Shown here in pieces: positions 1-9,600 of a DNA stretch of 64,000 nt (position 1 is its first letter; each line of letters starts with the position of its first letter). Both the position numbers and the translations under genes were made by a program. Source of the DNA: Fibrobacter sp. GTDB lineage: Bacteria > Fibrobacterota > Fibrobacteria > Fibrobacterales > Fibrobacteraceae. The notes under the pieces are model-generated. The model ran no database searches, had not been told where the DNA came from, and worked only from the letters and a program-made list of their open reading frames with translations. The DNA lies in the NCBI GenBank assembly GCA_017475045.1, contig JAFVGH010000045.1, positions 1 to 64,000 of the forward strand. Direction: 5' to 3'.

Positions 1-698
1 CCACCGTCCTTGGCCAGGCCAAGTCCATCACCATCACCAAGGACAACACTACGATCGTGGAAGGTGCCGGTGATGCAGCCTCCATCAAGGGCCGTATCGG
101 TCAGATCAAGAAGCAGATTGAAACCACCACCAGCGACTACGACCGCGAAAAGCTCCAGGAACGCCTGGCCAAGCTTGCCGGCGGCGTTGCCGTCATCAAG
201 GTCGGTGCCGCTACCGAAGTCGAAATGAAGGAAAAGAAGGACCGCGTCGACGACGCCATGCACGCAACCCGCGCTGCCGTCGAAGAAGGTATCGTTCCGG
301 GTGGTGGCGTCGCCCTCATCCGTGCCGAAAAGGCCATCGACTCCCTCAAGTTCGACAACGACGACCAGAAGACCGGTGCAGCCATCATCCGCCGCGCTAT
401 CGAAGAACCGCTCCGCCAGATCGTGCAGAACGCCGGTCTCGAAGGTTCTGTTGTGGTGAACAAGGTCAAGGAAGGCAAGGACGCCTTCGGTTACAACGCG
501 AAGACCGACACCTACGAAGACCTCATCAAGGCTGGCGTCATCGACCCGGCCAAGGTGACCCGCACGGCCCTCAAGAATGCCTCCTCCATCGCCTCGATGA
601 TCCTCACCACAGACTGCGTGATCACCGAGAAGAAGGAACCCAAGCCGGCAGCGCCTGCCATGGATCCTTCCATGGGTGGCATGGGCGGCATGATGTAA
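1..698 (+). CDS. groEL: GroEL chaperonin, C-terminal part
   Basis: The 5' end lies outside the window; the reading frame is open from base 3 and about 231 residues are visible. GroEL forms the double-ring ATP-dependent cytosolic folding chamber. The visible part runs from the end of the apical/intermediate region into the equatorial domain, with the [10 protein letters not shown] nucleotide-binding stretch near residue 97 of the fragment and the conserved Y-N-A-K-T-D-T-Y block. It ends in the Gly-Met-rich tail M-G-G-M-G-G-M-M typical of GroEL. A strong hairpin terminator follows 40 bases downstream. The high C/G third positions and few rare codons fit a highly expressed gene. Family assignment is certain. 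Confidence 0.98.
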   Translation, partial: TVLGQAKSITITKDNTTIVEGAGDAASIKGRIGQIKKQIETTTSDYDREKLQERLAKLAGGVAVIKVGAATEVEMKEKKDRVDDAMHATRAAVEEGIVPGGGVALIRAEKAIDSLKFDNDDQKTGAAIIRRAIEEPLRQIVQNAGLEGSVVVNKVKEGKDAFGYNAKTDTYEDLIKAGVIDPAKVTRTALKNASSIASMILTTDCVITEKKEPKPAAPAMDPSMGGMGGMM

Positions 699-737
699 TC
701 ATCGCCGGTCAAGAGAACAATCATTTTCTCCTTAAAA

Positions 738-770
738 CAGAAACCCGGACCGCAAGGCCCGGGTTTTCTG
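738..770 (+). terminator. Rho-independent terminator after groEL
   Basis: The arm CAGAAACCCGG (738-748) pairs with CCGGGTTTTCTG (759-770), leaving one bulged base, around a 10-base loop. A short T-run lies in the 3' arm. It sits between groEL and the convergent gene ending at 807. Confidence 0.8.
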
Positions 771-775
771 CATAG

Positions 776-798
776 ATCCTTGCCTAGGCGAGGATGAC
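776..798. repeat. REP-like palindrome between convergent genes
   Basis: ATCCTTGCCTAGGCGAGGAT (776-795) is a 20-base near-perfect palindrome with one mismatched pair, followed by GAC. The shape (ATCCT...AGGAT-GAC) resembles the dispersed intergenic palindromes seen elsewhere in this window at 19301, 20088 and 24285. It could also add to termination between the convergent genes. Confidence 0.4.
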
Positions 799-806
799 AC
801 ATCACG

Positions 807-1355
807 TCATTTCTTCAACACCTTGTTCAGCGTAGCCTTCAGGTGGTTCATGTTGGCTTCGTCCAAGGTCTCATAGCGGTAGAAGGTGCCGTCGCTTTGG
901 ACAAAGTAGAGTACAGGAATGTATCCTGTGCCGTAGGCGGGGCCGAACTTGCTGTTGGCGTCCTGGAATACAGGTATGACGGCGTGAAACTGGTCAATGA
1001 ACATGCGGATGTCGTTCTTCTTGATGCCGCCGCCAAGGCCGATGGCGATTCCTGTAAGGCCCGCGGATTCATATTCCTTCATCAGGTCCTGGATTTCGGG
1101 GAAGTGGCGCTGGCAGTGGGGGCACTTGGGGCTGAAGTAGTAGATGAGCAGTGGGCGGTTTCCAAAATGGCTGAATAGGATTCCCGGATCGTTGATTCCC
1201 ACTAGGGGTTTTGAAAAGTCCATCTTCATGGGGGCGTGGGTTGTGGAATCCTGCATGAGTTGGATATCTGCCATCTTGGGTTCGGCAGCGAGCTGTGCGA
1301 AACTAAGCGTGGCGGTCAGGGTCACAAAAGCGAAAATACTCTTAAACTTTAACAT
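807..1355 (-). CDS. Secreted thioredoxin-fold (TlpA/AhpC-TSA-like) protein
   Basis: 182 residues when started at the ATG at 1355, which has AGGAG six bases upstream; the frame is open a further 17 codons but without a better start. Residues 1-20 form a signal peptide ending S-F-A. A thioredoxin-like domain follows, with a C-P-H-C redox motif at 78-81 and a likely cis-proline in G-Y-I-P at about 147. Members of this family reduce or isomerise disulfides, or detoxify peroxides, in the periplasm; the redox partner cannot be told from sequence. It is divergent from the gene at 1437 and convergent with groEL. The thioredoxin fold is well supported; the exact role is not. Confidence 0.8.
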   Translation of the reverse strand: MLKFKSIFAFVTLTATLSFAQLAAEPKMADIQLMQDSTTHAPMKMDFSKPLVGINDPGILFSHFGNRPLLIYYFSPKCPHCQRHFPEIQDLMKEYESAGLTGIAIGLGGGIKKNDIRMFIDQFHAVIPVFQDANSKFGPAYGTGYIPVLYFVQSDGTFYRYETLDEANMNHLKATLNKVLKK

Positions 1356-1436
1356 AGGGTCTCCTAATACGGTAGTTAAAATACGAAATTTACGACAGAA
1401 AAGCACAACGGAAAGAAAAGATTATACATTTTACCC

Positions 1437-2246
1437 GTGATTGTGCGTTTTGCCATAATCCTGCTGTTGGCAGGGCTTTCGATTGCGTTTGCCGGGGAGC
1501 AGAGCACCGATAGCCTGCATGAGCGTGTTTCTGATATACCCCTGCCGAAGCAGTCCGCTTACACGGGAAAAGGCTTTGTCATGGGTATTGGCATGGGCGT
1601 GTTTGACGCCAGCGAGAAATGCGACTGTGTGGGAATCTGGCAGGGGCAGGCAGACTACTTCTATACGTCCTGGTTTTCGGGAGGGGTGGAAGTCCGGTTT
1701 TTCGGCGGTGAGATGGACTCCAGGACTTCGGTCCTGTACCAGCGGTACCGCCTGTTCGGCAAGTTCCACCTGTCTTTTTCAAATTTTTCCATGTACCTTT
1801 CTCCTCTGGTGGGGTTGGAAACTACGGACATTTCGGAGCTTCGGGAGCAGTGGAAGAACCGCTCCAAGAACGGGGACGACATTGATGATATCGACGATGA
1901 TGACGAAATCGCCTCGGTGGCGGATTCTGCGATAAAGGCGACCAACTGCGAAAAGATGTTCTCCCTGGACGGCTTTTCGGCGGGGCTGGAGTTTGGCATG
2001 GGGTATGCGTTCCCCAAATACCTTGGGATTTTCGGGGCCGTCCATTACGAGCATAACTTTAACAATTCCCAGCTCCTGACCATGACCCCCGGTTTGGGCT
2101 TCAATTTGCGGAGTGTCTGGGATTGGGCCCAAAAGAACACCTATTCCCTGTGGTTTACCGTGGAAGGAGGCTTCCAGAGGTATTTCCATAGGGGGGTCTC
2201 GGACTGGAACAGGGCCCTGATTTTCGGGTTTACCTTGGGAATGTAG
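1437..2246 (+). CDS. Secreted probable outer-membrane protein, unknown function
   Basis: 269 residues starting with GTG. Residues 1-19 are a signal peptide (hydrophobic run ending A-F-A-G). The rest alternates aromatic and polar residues in short glycine-punctuated strands, as in small beta-barrels, and the chain ends G-F-T-L-G-M. An acidic insert rich in D-D-I-D-D lies near residues 142-155. There is no Shine-Dalgarno: TACATT (1425-1430) sits six bases before the GTG, so the mRNA may be leaderless. I do not recognise the family; outer-membrane location is inference from composition only. Confidence 0.6.
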   Translation: MIVRFAIILLLAGLSIAFAGEQSTDSLHERVSDIPLPKQSAYTGKGFVMGIGMGVFDASEKCDCVGIWQGQADYFYTSWFSGGVEVRFFGGEMDSRTSVLYQRYRLFGKFHLSFSNFSMYLSPLVGLETTDISELREQWKNRSKNGDDIDDIDDDDEIASVADSAIKATNCEKMFSLDGFSAGLEFGMGYAFPKYLGIFGAVHYEHNFNNSQLLTMTPGLGFNLRSVWDWAQKNTYSLWFTVEGGFQRYFHRGVSDWNRALIFGFTLGM

Positions 2247-2255
2247 CCCCGAGGT

Positions 2256-2283
2256 TTGACAAAAGGCCCCTTTTTTCTATATT
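2256..2283 (+). promoter_or_regulatory. Consensus sigma-70-type promoter of the rpsF operon
   Basis: TTGACA (2256-2261), a 16-base spacer and TATATT (2278-2283) match the -35/-10 consensus almost perfectly. The predicted start is near 2290, giving a leader of about 70 bases before rpsF. Confidence 0.75.
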
Positions 2284-2284
2284 T

Positions 2285-2333
2285 GGTCCACCGGTTTTTA
2301 AGGCCGGAACCCTCCCAGGGCCAATGGTGGACC
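2285..2333 (+). promoter_or_regulatory. Structured leader upstream of rpsF (possible S6:S18 autoregulatory RNA)
   Basis: GGTCCACC (2285-2292) pairs perfectly with GGTGGACC (2326-2333). Inside are a GGTT/AACC pairing and a C-C-C/G-G-G hairpin, with CCG in the interior. S6:S18-binding leader motifs with an unpaired CCG are known in many phyla at exactly this position; assigning this hairpin to that class is inference and the consensus was not tested. Confidence 0.4.
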
Positions 2334-2359
2334 TGGGCGAAAGACCAAAGGGACTCATT

Positions 2360-2731
2360 ATGAGACAGTACGAAACCATGGTGATTATCGATGCCATGAT
2401 CTCTGACGACGCCATCAATGCCGAAGTCGAGAACATCGGTGCCATGATCACCAACGGCGGTGGCGAAATTCTCCGCCGCGACGATTGGGGCAAGCGCAAG
2501 CTCGCCTATACCATCAAGAAGCGCCAGCACGGCTACTACGTGATTTTCTACTACAAGGCTGAAGCCGCTGTAGTTGCCAACATGGAAGCCGCTCTCAAGC
2601 TCAACGAAAACGCTCTTCGCTGGATGACCCTCGTGGATTATCCTATGAGCGAAATCGTCTACAACCAGGATATGGCTCAGTCTACCGAAGAAATCATTCC
2701 GGTTGACGCAGAAGAAGGGGAGGCTGAATAA
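2360..2731 (+). CDS. rpsF: 30S ribosomal protein S6
   Basis: 123 residues. The family N-terminus M-R-Q-Y-E-T fixes the start at 2360, with GGGA upstream, rather than the in-frame ATG at 2324, which lies inside the leader hairpin. S6 binds 16S rRNA as a heterodimer with S18 in the platform of the small subunit. The tail is acidic (ending E-E-G-E-A-E), a common variable feature of S6. It is the first gene of rpsF-rpsR-rplI and its stop overlaps the rpsR start by one base (TAATG), implying translational coupling of the S6:S18 partners. Confidence 0.97.
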   Translation: MRQYETMVIIDAMISDDAINAEVENIGAMITNGGGEILRRDDWGKRKLAYTIKKRQHGYYVIFYYKAEAAVVANMEAALKLNENALRWMTLVDYPMSEIVYNQDMAQSTEEIIPVDAEEGEAE

Positions 2732-2982
2732 TGGCTTTTGAAGATAAGAAACAGGCACCCCGTATCCGCCGCAAGAAGACTTGCTGGTTCACGGAAAACA
2801 ATGTCAAGTTCATTGACTACAAGGACGAGAAGACTCTCCGCCGCTTCATCTCCGAACGTGGCAAGATCATTCCTCGCCGCATCTCCGGCACTTCCGCCAA
2901 GTATCAGCGCATGCTGAACGAGGCTATCAAGCGTGCCCGTCAGATGGCGATTCTCCCCTTTGTTTCGGACAGCGTTCGCTAA
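2731..2982 (+). CDS. rpsR: 30S ribosomal protein S18
   Basis: 83 basic residues with the S18 signature: K-T-C-W-F-T, then I-D-Y-K-D near residue 30, and the R-R-I-S-G-T-S segment that contacts rRNA. Its length is normal. It overlaps rpsF by one base. It assembles with S6 on the central domain of 16S rRNA. The final residues P-F-V-S-D-S-V-R are slightly longer than the minimal family. Confident assignment. Confidence 0.97.
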   Translation: MAFEDKKQAPRIRRKKTCWFTENNVKFIDYKDEKTLRRFISERGKIIPRRISGTSAKYQRMLNEAIKRARQMAILPFVSDSVR

Positions 2983-2998
2983 TAGGAGGAACTAGACT

Positions 2999-3448
2999 AT
3001 GGAAATTATTCTTAAGGCCAACGTTCCCCACTTGGGCAAGATGCTCGACGTCGTGAAGGTTAAGGATGGTTACGCCCGTAACTACCTGTTCCCTCGCAAG
3101 CTCGCTGTGCGTGCTACCAAGGAAGCTAAGCTCCAGATTGAAACCAACCGTGCCGCCCTCGAAGCCCAGTTCCAGAAGGAACTCGCTGCTGCTGGCGACA
3201 TTGCCGCAAAGCTCGCCGAAATCTCCGTCAACCTGGAACGCAAGGTTGTGGAAGGCGAACGCCTCTACGGTTCTGTCACTGCAGGCGACATTGCCGAAGC
3301 TATCACCAAGGCCGGTGTCAAGGTTAGCCGCGCCCAGGTCCAGCTGGACGAACCCATCAAGCAGCTCGGTGTCTACACCGTTGCTATCAAGGTGTTCAGC
3401 GACGTGGAAGCTCAGGTCAAGGTTTGGGTGGTAGCTGAGAAGGCATAA
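2999..3448 (+). CDS. rplI: 50S ribosomal protein L9
   Basis: 149 residues, the normal length. The N-terminal rRNA-binding domain has the L9 signature D-V-V-K-V-K-D-G-Y-A-R-N-Y-L near residues 17-30; a long connecting helix and a C-terminal domain follow. A near-perfect Shine-Dalgarno AGGAGG (2984-2989) lies 9 bases before the ATG, unlike many genes in this window. L9 bridges ribosomes and affects frame maintenance. It is the last gene of the rpsF operon, closed by the terminator at 3476. Confidence 0.97.
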   Translation: MEIILKANVPHLGKMLDVVKVKDGYARNYLFPRKLAVRATKEAKLQIETNRAALEAQFQKELAAAGDIAAKLAEISVNLERKVVEGERLYGSVTAGDIAEAITKAGVKVSRAQVQLDEPIKQLGVYTVAIKVFSDVEAQVKVWVVAEKA

Positions 3449-3475
3449 GCTTTTTCTGAATCACTGAAAATCTTG

Positions 3476-3506
3476 AAAAGCCGCTCCTGAAAAGGGGCGG
3501 CTTTTT
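3476..3506 (+). terminator. Rho-independent terminator of the rpsF-rpsR-rplI operon
   Basis: AAAAGCCGCTCC (3476-3487) pairs with GGGGCGGCTTTT (3494-3505) through 12 pairs including one wobble, around a TGAAAA loop, and ends in a T-run. Confidence 0.9.
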
Positions 3507-3531
3507 GTGTAATTTGCTATTTTATCTATGT

Positions 3532-4893
3532 ATGCGTAAGTTTTCTTTTATCGCCTGCGTGGCGAGTCTTTTGGCGGTGCCCTCTTTTGCACAGCCTCGT
3601 GACCTTTTTGCGGAATTCGAGGCGGAAACTGAGGCTACTCAGTCTAGCGATTCGACTGCCACGGCTCAAAGCCCCAGTTCTGAAGCTTCGTCTAGCTCTG
3701 AACAGCCTTCAAGTTCTGCAGCCTCGTCTAGTTCGGTGGTCCCTTCTAGCTCGAGTGTCGCCGTGGCCGATTCCCTGCAGCAGTCTTCCAGCAGTGTTGT
3801 TTTAGATTCCCTGCTGTTGTCTTCGTCTAGCGACGTTCCTCAGGATAGTCTCTCCTCTAGTTCCGAAGTGTCGTCAAGTTCCGAAGAATCTTCGAGCTCC
3901 GAAGCCTCTTCTAGTTCGCAAGTTTCTTCCAGCTCTGTGGAGGTGGCCCAGGTTCCGTCGTCCAGCAGCATGAGTCGTCGTGACCTGCTTGGCCCGGTGA
4001 AGGTTTCTAAGGTCCATAGTATCGATGAAATGAAGGGCAAGTACAGGAGCCCCCGTAAGGCCCTGTTCATGTCCCTGGTGATTCCTGGTTCTGGACAGCT
4101 CTACGTAGGAGGATCCACCTTCAACTATGCTCGAGGTGCGGCCTACTTGGCTTTGGAAGCGGCCCTCTGGGGCGGTTGGTACTACTTTACCATCTACAAG
4201 TACGACAAGCAGGTGAACAAGTACAAGAAGTTTGCCAAGAACCATTTCTCCATCGGTCGCTACGAAGCGCAGATGCGGGATATCTACTTGAACCAGCTTT
4301 CCGATGAGACTGAAGAATCTCGCTTTGAGACCCGCTACATGAGTAGCCGCGAGGATTTCTGTAAGGCTATCTATGGCGATGCCAAGGCGTCGAACTGCTA
4401 TGTTAAGGGTAAGCTGTTCACCAACGACAAGGCCCATACGGATCGCTTTTCTGTGACGAACCCTCAGTCCCTGGGTCAAGAAATCGCAAGCCAGAAGAAT
4501 TTCTACGACAAGTCCAACGTTTACCAGCTGGTTAGCGAAAGAAGCTATGTGCTTGGTTGGGACGATGTGGATTCTGTGGCTCTCGGACAGAACCTGCTTT
4601 TGGAAGAGGCCACTGTGGAATCAGTCGTTCCGCTGGGACAGTCCAGGAACCAGTCCAAGTATCGTGACATGAGGAACAAGGCTAACGATTATGCAGACCT
4701 GCAAGTATGGTTCTTTGGTGGAATCATCCTGAACCATTTAGTCTCTGCTGTAGATGCGGCCTTTGCTGCCAATGCACATAACAAGGAACTCTATTCCGAA
4801 GATGTTTCCTGGTACGATCGACTGCATTTTGAAAGCTATATGAGCTTCCTGGATGGATTCGATGTGGGCGTCCAGGCTAGCTGGGGTTTCTAA
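3532..4893 (+). CDS. Exported serine-rich protein with a C-terminal DUF5683-like membrane domain
   Basis: 453 residues from the ATG at 3532; earlier in-frame starts lie in the preceding terminator. Residues 1-20 form a signal peptide (ending S-F-A). Residues about 35-150 are a low-complexity linker of serine runs broken by E, V, P and D, typical of Fibrobacter surface proteins. From about 174 comes a compact domain with P-G-S-G-Q-L-Y (184-190), a hydrophobic segment, and near 400 L-N-H-L-V-S-A-V-D-A. The P-G-x-G-Q-L-Y plus L-N-x-x-x-S-x-x-D-A pattern resembles DUF5683. The next gene is a smaller paralog overlapping by one base. TATTTT (3518-3523) eight bases before the ATG suggests a leaderless mRNA. 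Function unknown. Confidence 0.75.
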   Translation: MRKFSFIACVASLLAVPSFAQPRDLFAEFEAETEATQSSDSTATAQSPSSEASSSSEQPSSSAASSSSVVPSSSSVAVADSLQQSSSSVVLDSLLLSSSSDVPQDSLSSSSEVSSSSEESSSSEASSSSQVSSSSVEVAQVPSSSSMSRRDLLGPVKVSKVHSIDEMKGKYRSPRKALFMSLVIPGSGQLYVGGSTFNYARGAAYLALEAALWGGWYYFTIYKYDKQVNKYKKFAKNHFSIGRYEAQMRDIYLNQLSDETEESRFETRYMSSREDFCKAIYGDAKASNCYVKGKLFTNDKAHTDRFSVTNPQSLGQEIASQKNFYDKSNVYQLVSERSYVLGWDDVDSVALGQNLLLEEATVESVVPLGQSRNQSKYRDMRNKANDYADLQVWFFGGIILNHLVSAVDAAFAANAHNKELYSEDVSWYDRLHFESYMSFLDGFDVGVQASWGF

Positions 4894-5603
4894 TGCGCTT
4901 TTTTCTCGCCATCCTTCTCTGTGCCACATGTGCCTTTTCGCAGATGGTGATTTCTGTTGACGAAAGCGTCAGCAAGAACAGCGGAAAAAGCCTAGCCGTG
5001 GCGTTGGGCGCTTCGGCGTTGCTCCCCGGCATGGGTGAACTGTACCTGGACGAGCGAGAAATGGTACGCCCTTTCATGTGGACCGATGTGGCCTTGTGGA
5101 TGGTAGCGATTGGCTCTTATTACGTGGGGGAACGCTACGTTTCTTCGGCTCATGATTATGCTGTTCGACATGCGGGACTCAATACCTCTAGCAAGAAGAT
5201 CGATCTGCTGAATACGGTGGGAGATTACCGCAGCCGCTCCGGAGTGGCAGGGCAGAATTCCTCGCCGGATATGGACGAGGATTACAACCAGTCCATGATT
5301 CGTGCCGGGAAAGCTGTCGATGAGGAATTTGCTGAAAGTATCCAGTGGGACTGGGGCAGTAGCGACAATCCCGAGACGTCTGACCACATTGATGAGTACA
5401 AGAACCGCTTGCGCAATTACCGCATCAGCCGGATTGTTTTCCAGGTGTCGGTGGGGGCGCTGGTGCTGAACCGTGTGGTCTCTGTGCTGGATGCCATGAG
5501 AATTTACAGGAAGACCTCTTCCAAGTCCTTTGGACAGCGGATGCAGTTCGTGCCGGAATTTGGCGAGGATGGTGGCGGCCTCTTGGTAAACGTGAGATTT
5601 TAG
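4893..5603 (+). CDS. Exported DUF5683-like protein, short paralog of the upstream gene
   Basis: 236 residues; ATG overlaps the previous stop (TAATG). Signal peptide about 1-16 (ending A-F-S-Q). P-G-M-G-E-L-Y at 44-50 and L-N-R-V-V-S-V-L-D-A near 191-200 match the two motifs of the preceding protein, but the serine linker is missing. Hydrophobic segments flank both motifs, so it is probably membrane-associated. Coupled translation with its paralog and the RND genes that follow suggests a joint envelope role. No function can be assigned. Confidence 0.75.
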   Translation: MRFFLAILLCATCAFSQMVISVDESVSKNSGKSLAVALGASALLPGMGELYLDEREMVRPFMWTDVALWMVAIGSYYVGERYVSSAHDYAVRHAGLNTSSKKIDLLNTVGDYRSRSGVAGQNSSPDMDEDYNQSMIRAGKAVDEEFAESIQWDWGSSDNPETSDHIDEYKNRLRNYRISRIVFQVSVGALVLNRVVSVLDAMRIYRKTSSKSFGQRMQFVPEFGEDGGGLLVNVRF

Positions 5604-5609
5604 TTTTTT

Positions 5610-6680
5610 ATGAGAAATCTGTTCCTTCTGCTTTTGACTGCCGCGATGCTTATCGCCTGTTCCGCCAAGGACGCTCCCCAGGGTGCGGGCGGAAAGCCGG
5701 CGAAGGGTGGTCGAACGCTGAACGTAGAAGGCTATGTGGCGGAATTCTCGAAGCCTAAACGGGAATTCCAGACCATGGCGACCCTGGAGGCGAATAATAG
5801 CGTTTCTCTGAGTGCCGCTGTCTCGGGCCGCCTGGTGGAACTGCACGCCAAGGATGGCGCTAGCGTCCCTGCGGGGATGCTTCTTGCAAAGCTTGACGAT
5901 TCCGAACTCCGGGCCCAGCTGAAGCAGGCGGAGTCCAATTTGCTGTTGGCAAGCCAGCGAGAACAACGCACACGTGCCCTGTACCAGCAGGGCGGCATGA
6001 CTCAAGAAGACTTGGAAGCCGCTGTGGCGAACCTGCAGTCGGCGGAAGCCAGCGTAGAATACATCAAGGCTCAGATTGAGAAGACCGAAGTCCGCGCTCC
6101 TTTTGCAGGCAAGCTTGGTCTTGTGAATATTTCGGTAGGCCAATGGCTAAACGCAGGGGCCCCTGTGGCAGAACTCAGCGATGTGAAAAAGCTGAAAGCC
6201 CGCTTTGCCGTTCCCCAGAGGTATGCGTCCAGCGTGAAGGTGGGGGATAGGGTCACCCTGAAGGACCAGGAAAGAAACGTTGAAAAGAAGGGCAAGGTGA
6301 CTGCCCTGGATGCCACTATTTCGGAGAGCAGCCGCACTAGGCAGGTGGTGGTTACTGTCGACAATTCCAGCGGTAAGTTGATTGCAGGCGGCTATGCAAG
6401 CATTACCCTCCAGATGAAGACAGCCCAGAAGTCCAGCACCACCATCCCCGCAGAAGCTTTGATTCTCGATAGGGAAGGTGCCTATGTGTTTGTAGTCAAG
6501 GACGGCAAGGCCCATATCAAGCATGTGAAGACTGGGCTCCGTACGCCCTTCTCGGTGGAAATTGTTTCGGGCCTTTCAAAGGGCGATACGGTTATCGTCT
6601 CGGGAATTATCAGCCTTAGGGAAGGCGTGCCTGTCAATATCAAGGACATTAGGCATGGCATGAATTACGAGGTGGATTGA
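5610..6680 (+). CDS. RND efflux periplasmic adaptor (membrane fusion) lipoprotein
   Basis: 356 residues. The N-terminus M-R-N-L-F...L-I-A-C gives a lipoprotein signal with Cys17 as the acylated residue. The HlyD/AcrA-type order is visible: a biotinyl-lipoyl half-motif around residues 65-95, an alpha-helical hairpin about 100-155 (Q/A/E-rich), the second lipoyl half (V-R-A-P-F-A-G-K-L-G) near 160, a beta-barrel and a membrane-proximal domain. It would connect the inner-membrane pump encoded next to an outer-membrane channel; no TolC-like gene is nearby. Its TGA overlaps the pump's ATG. Substrate unknown. Confidence 0.93.
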   Translation: MRNLFLLLLTAAMLIACSAKDAPQGAGGKPAKGGRTLNVEGYVAEFSKPKREFQTMATLEANNSVSLSAAVSGRLVELHAKDGASVPAGMLLAKLDDSELRAQLKQAESNLLLASQREQRTRALYQQGGMTQEDLEAAVANLQSAEASVEYIKAQIEKTEVRAPFAGKLGLVNISVGQWLNAGAPVAELSDVKKLKARFAVPQRYASSVKVGDRVTLKDQERNVEKKGKVTALDATISESSRTRQVVVTVDNSSGKLIAGGYASITLQMKTAQKSSTTIPAEALILDREGAYVFVVKDGKAHIKHVKTGLRTPFSVEIVSGLSKGDTVIVSGIISLREGVPVNIKDIRHGMNYEVD

Positions 6681-9600
6681 TGAGCATAAGCCAGCTCTCG
6701 GTCCGCCGCCCAGTCTTGATGACCGTCGTTGCCCTGGTCATCTTGTTGCTTGGCTTTTTCGGTGCATCGAACCTGGGCGTGCGTGAATACCCCAACGTAG
6801 ACTACCCGCTGATTCAGGTGAGAACCTCTTACCCGGGCGCTAACGCTGCCGTGGTGGAGGCCGAAGTTACCGAAATCCTGGAAGCCTCCATTAACAGTGC
6901 TTCGGGAATCAAGGCCCTTACCTCCACGAGTCGCGATGGTTTTTCTTTCATCAACATTGAATTTGAGACGGGCATGGATTTGGAGGCGGCAGCCAACGAA
7001 GTCCGTGACCGCGTGAGCCGTGTGCGCCGCAGGCTCCCTGACGATGTGGACGAGCCTACGGTTTACAAGTCCGACAGCGACAACGACCCGATTCTGATGG
7101 TGAGCCTTGTGAGCGATAAGCTCGATGCGATGGAGGTTTCTGAAATCGCGAATAACTTTGTGAAGGAACGCCTGCAGACCATCAATGGCGTCTCGGAAGT
7201 GGCCATCTGGGGTGAAAAGCGCCCGACAGTGCGCCTCTGGATTGACCCTATCCGCCTGCAGGCTTTGGGCGTGTCGGGCGCGGAAATGTCGGCGGCCCTC
7301 AGCAAGGGCAATCTGGAACTGCCTTCGGGTTCTATCGAAGGTAGCGAGACCACCCTTTCAATCCGCACACTGGGCCGAATTTTGGACCCGAAGGCCTTTG
7401 AAAACATTGCGGTGAAGACCGCTGCCGACGGCACTGTCATTCGCATTTCCGATGTGGCGGACATCCACTACGAACCTAAGGATACCCGCACGGGGTTCCG
7501 TCGTAACGGCAAGAATTCCATTACCTTGGCCCTGATGGCGCAGCCTGGCTCTAACCATGTGGAAATCGCCAATGAGTTTTACAAGCGTGTAGAGGATATC
7601 CGTCGGGAAATTCCTGATGGTGTGCAGGTGCTCTATGGTCGCGATACCTCCATCAATATCCGCGCCTCTATCAAGGAAGTGGTGGAGACCATCTTTATTG
7701 CGTTCCTGCTGGTGATTGCCATTATCTTCGCCTTCTTGCGGGAGGCCCGTACCACCCTTATCCCCATGGTGGTGGTGCCTGTTTCGGTGGTAGGTAGCTT
7801 CTTTGTGCTTTACCTGTGCGGGTTCTCGATTAACGTGCTGACCCTGCTTGCCATGGTGCTTGCCATTGGCCTTGTGGTGGACGACGCCATTGTGATTGTG
7901 GAAAACATTTACCACAAGATTGAGCAGGGCATGAATCCCAAACAGGCCTCGGTGGCGGGAACTAACGAGATTTTCTTTGCGGTGATTGCCACTTCTGTGG
8001 TATTGATGGCGGTGTTTGTGCCGGTGCTTGCCTTGGGCGGCACCACGGGACTTTTGTTCCGGGAGTTCGTGGCGGTGATGATCGGGACGGTGTTCCTTTC
8101 TACATTCTGCGCCTTGACGCTTTCGCCCATGCTCTGCTCCAAGTTCTTGCGGCAGCAAAAACAGGGGTGGTTCTTCCGGGTGACGGAGCCCTTCTTTGAT
8201 TGGCTGAACCGGATTTACTCGAAACTTCTCGGAGTTTTCCTTAAGTTGCGTTTCTTGTTGTTCCCGGTGATTTTGGGGCTTTTGGCGGTGGCCTATTTCT
8301 GCTACACCAACATGAGTAGCGAAATGGCGCCTACGGAAGATTCCAATGCGGTCATGGTGAACATGAATATGCCCGAGGGGGTGAGCCTTGACCGTACCAA
8401 GCGTATGGCCGATGCCTTTGCCGAAGAGGTAATTGCGCTGATGGATACCAACGAGTATTCCGAAATCCAGGCGGGCGCCTGGAATGCGGGAAACTCCAGA
8501 ATGCGCATATTCCTGAACTCTGATAAGAAAGCGCGCCGCCCCCAGAGCGAGATTGCACGGGCCATTCAGATTTTGGGTAGCGAATACCCCGACTTGCGCG
8601 TGATGGTGTTTGAACCCCAGAGTATTAGTACCCAGCGCGGAGGGCTTCCGGTGCAGTTCGTGTTGCAGGCGCCGAACATTGAGGTCTTGCGGACGCTGGT
8701 GCCCAAGTTCGAAGAGGCGGCCAGCCATAGCCCCGTATTCAGCGTGGTGAACACTAACCTGCGCTTTACCAAGCCGGAACTCCATATCGAGATTTTGCGT
8801 GATAAGGCCAACGAAGAAGGCGTCTCGGTGAACGATATTGCCCAGGCGGTACAGCTTTCCATCAGTGACCAGTCTTATGGGGAGTACTACAAGGACGGCC
8901 GTCAGTACGATATCATCGGTGCGGTGGGTTATCAGTACCGCAGCACACCTGAGAATCTTTCCATGTTGTCTGTCAAGAATGGTAGGGGCGAATTGGTCAG
9001 TGTTGAGAATTTTATTACCTACGAGGAACGTTCGGCTTCACCGTCGCTTCCGCGGTATAACCGTTTCAGCGCCGCCACGATTCAGGCGGGCCTTGTACCT
9101 GGAAAGACCATTGGCGACGGCGTAGAAGAAATGCGCCGGATTGCAAAGGATGTTCTGAAGGAATATCCCAGCGTAAGCACTACGTTGAGCGGGTCTTCCA
9201 AGGAATTCGAGGAAAGCTCCAGCGGGCTTTACATCGTGTTCTTGCTGGCCTTGGCGCTGGTGTTCCTGGTGCTGGCGGGGCAGTTCGAAAGTTTCCGCGC
9301 ACCCTTCGTGATTTTCTTTACGGTGCCGCTGGCCTTGGCGGGGGCACTTGCCTGCCTGTTCATTACGGGGCAGACCCTGAACATCTTTAGCGAAATCGCC
9401 CTGATTCTTTTGATTGCCCTCGTGACCAAGAACGGTATCTTGATTGTGGAATTTGCAAACCAGATTGCGGCCAATACGGGATGTTCCAAGCTGGAGGCGG
9501 CTCGGAAAGCGGCGGAGCGCCGCTTCCGCCCAATCCTCATGACGAGCCTTTCCACCGTATTGGGCGCGGTGCCGCTGATACTCACCGGCACCCCGAGCCG

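Noticed and set aside
7358..8785. A 475-codon minus-strand frame opposite the RND pump
   Set aside because: Antisense shadow; histidine-rich composition and no start signal. The same reasoning applies to the long antisense frames at 4992-6143, 32616-34322, 36835-38250, 39916-41367 and 62431-63699.
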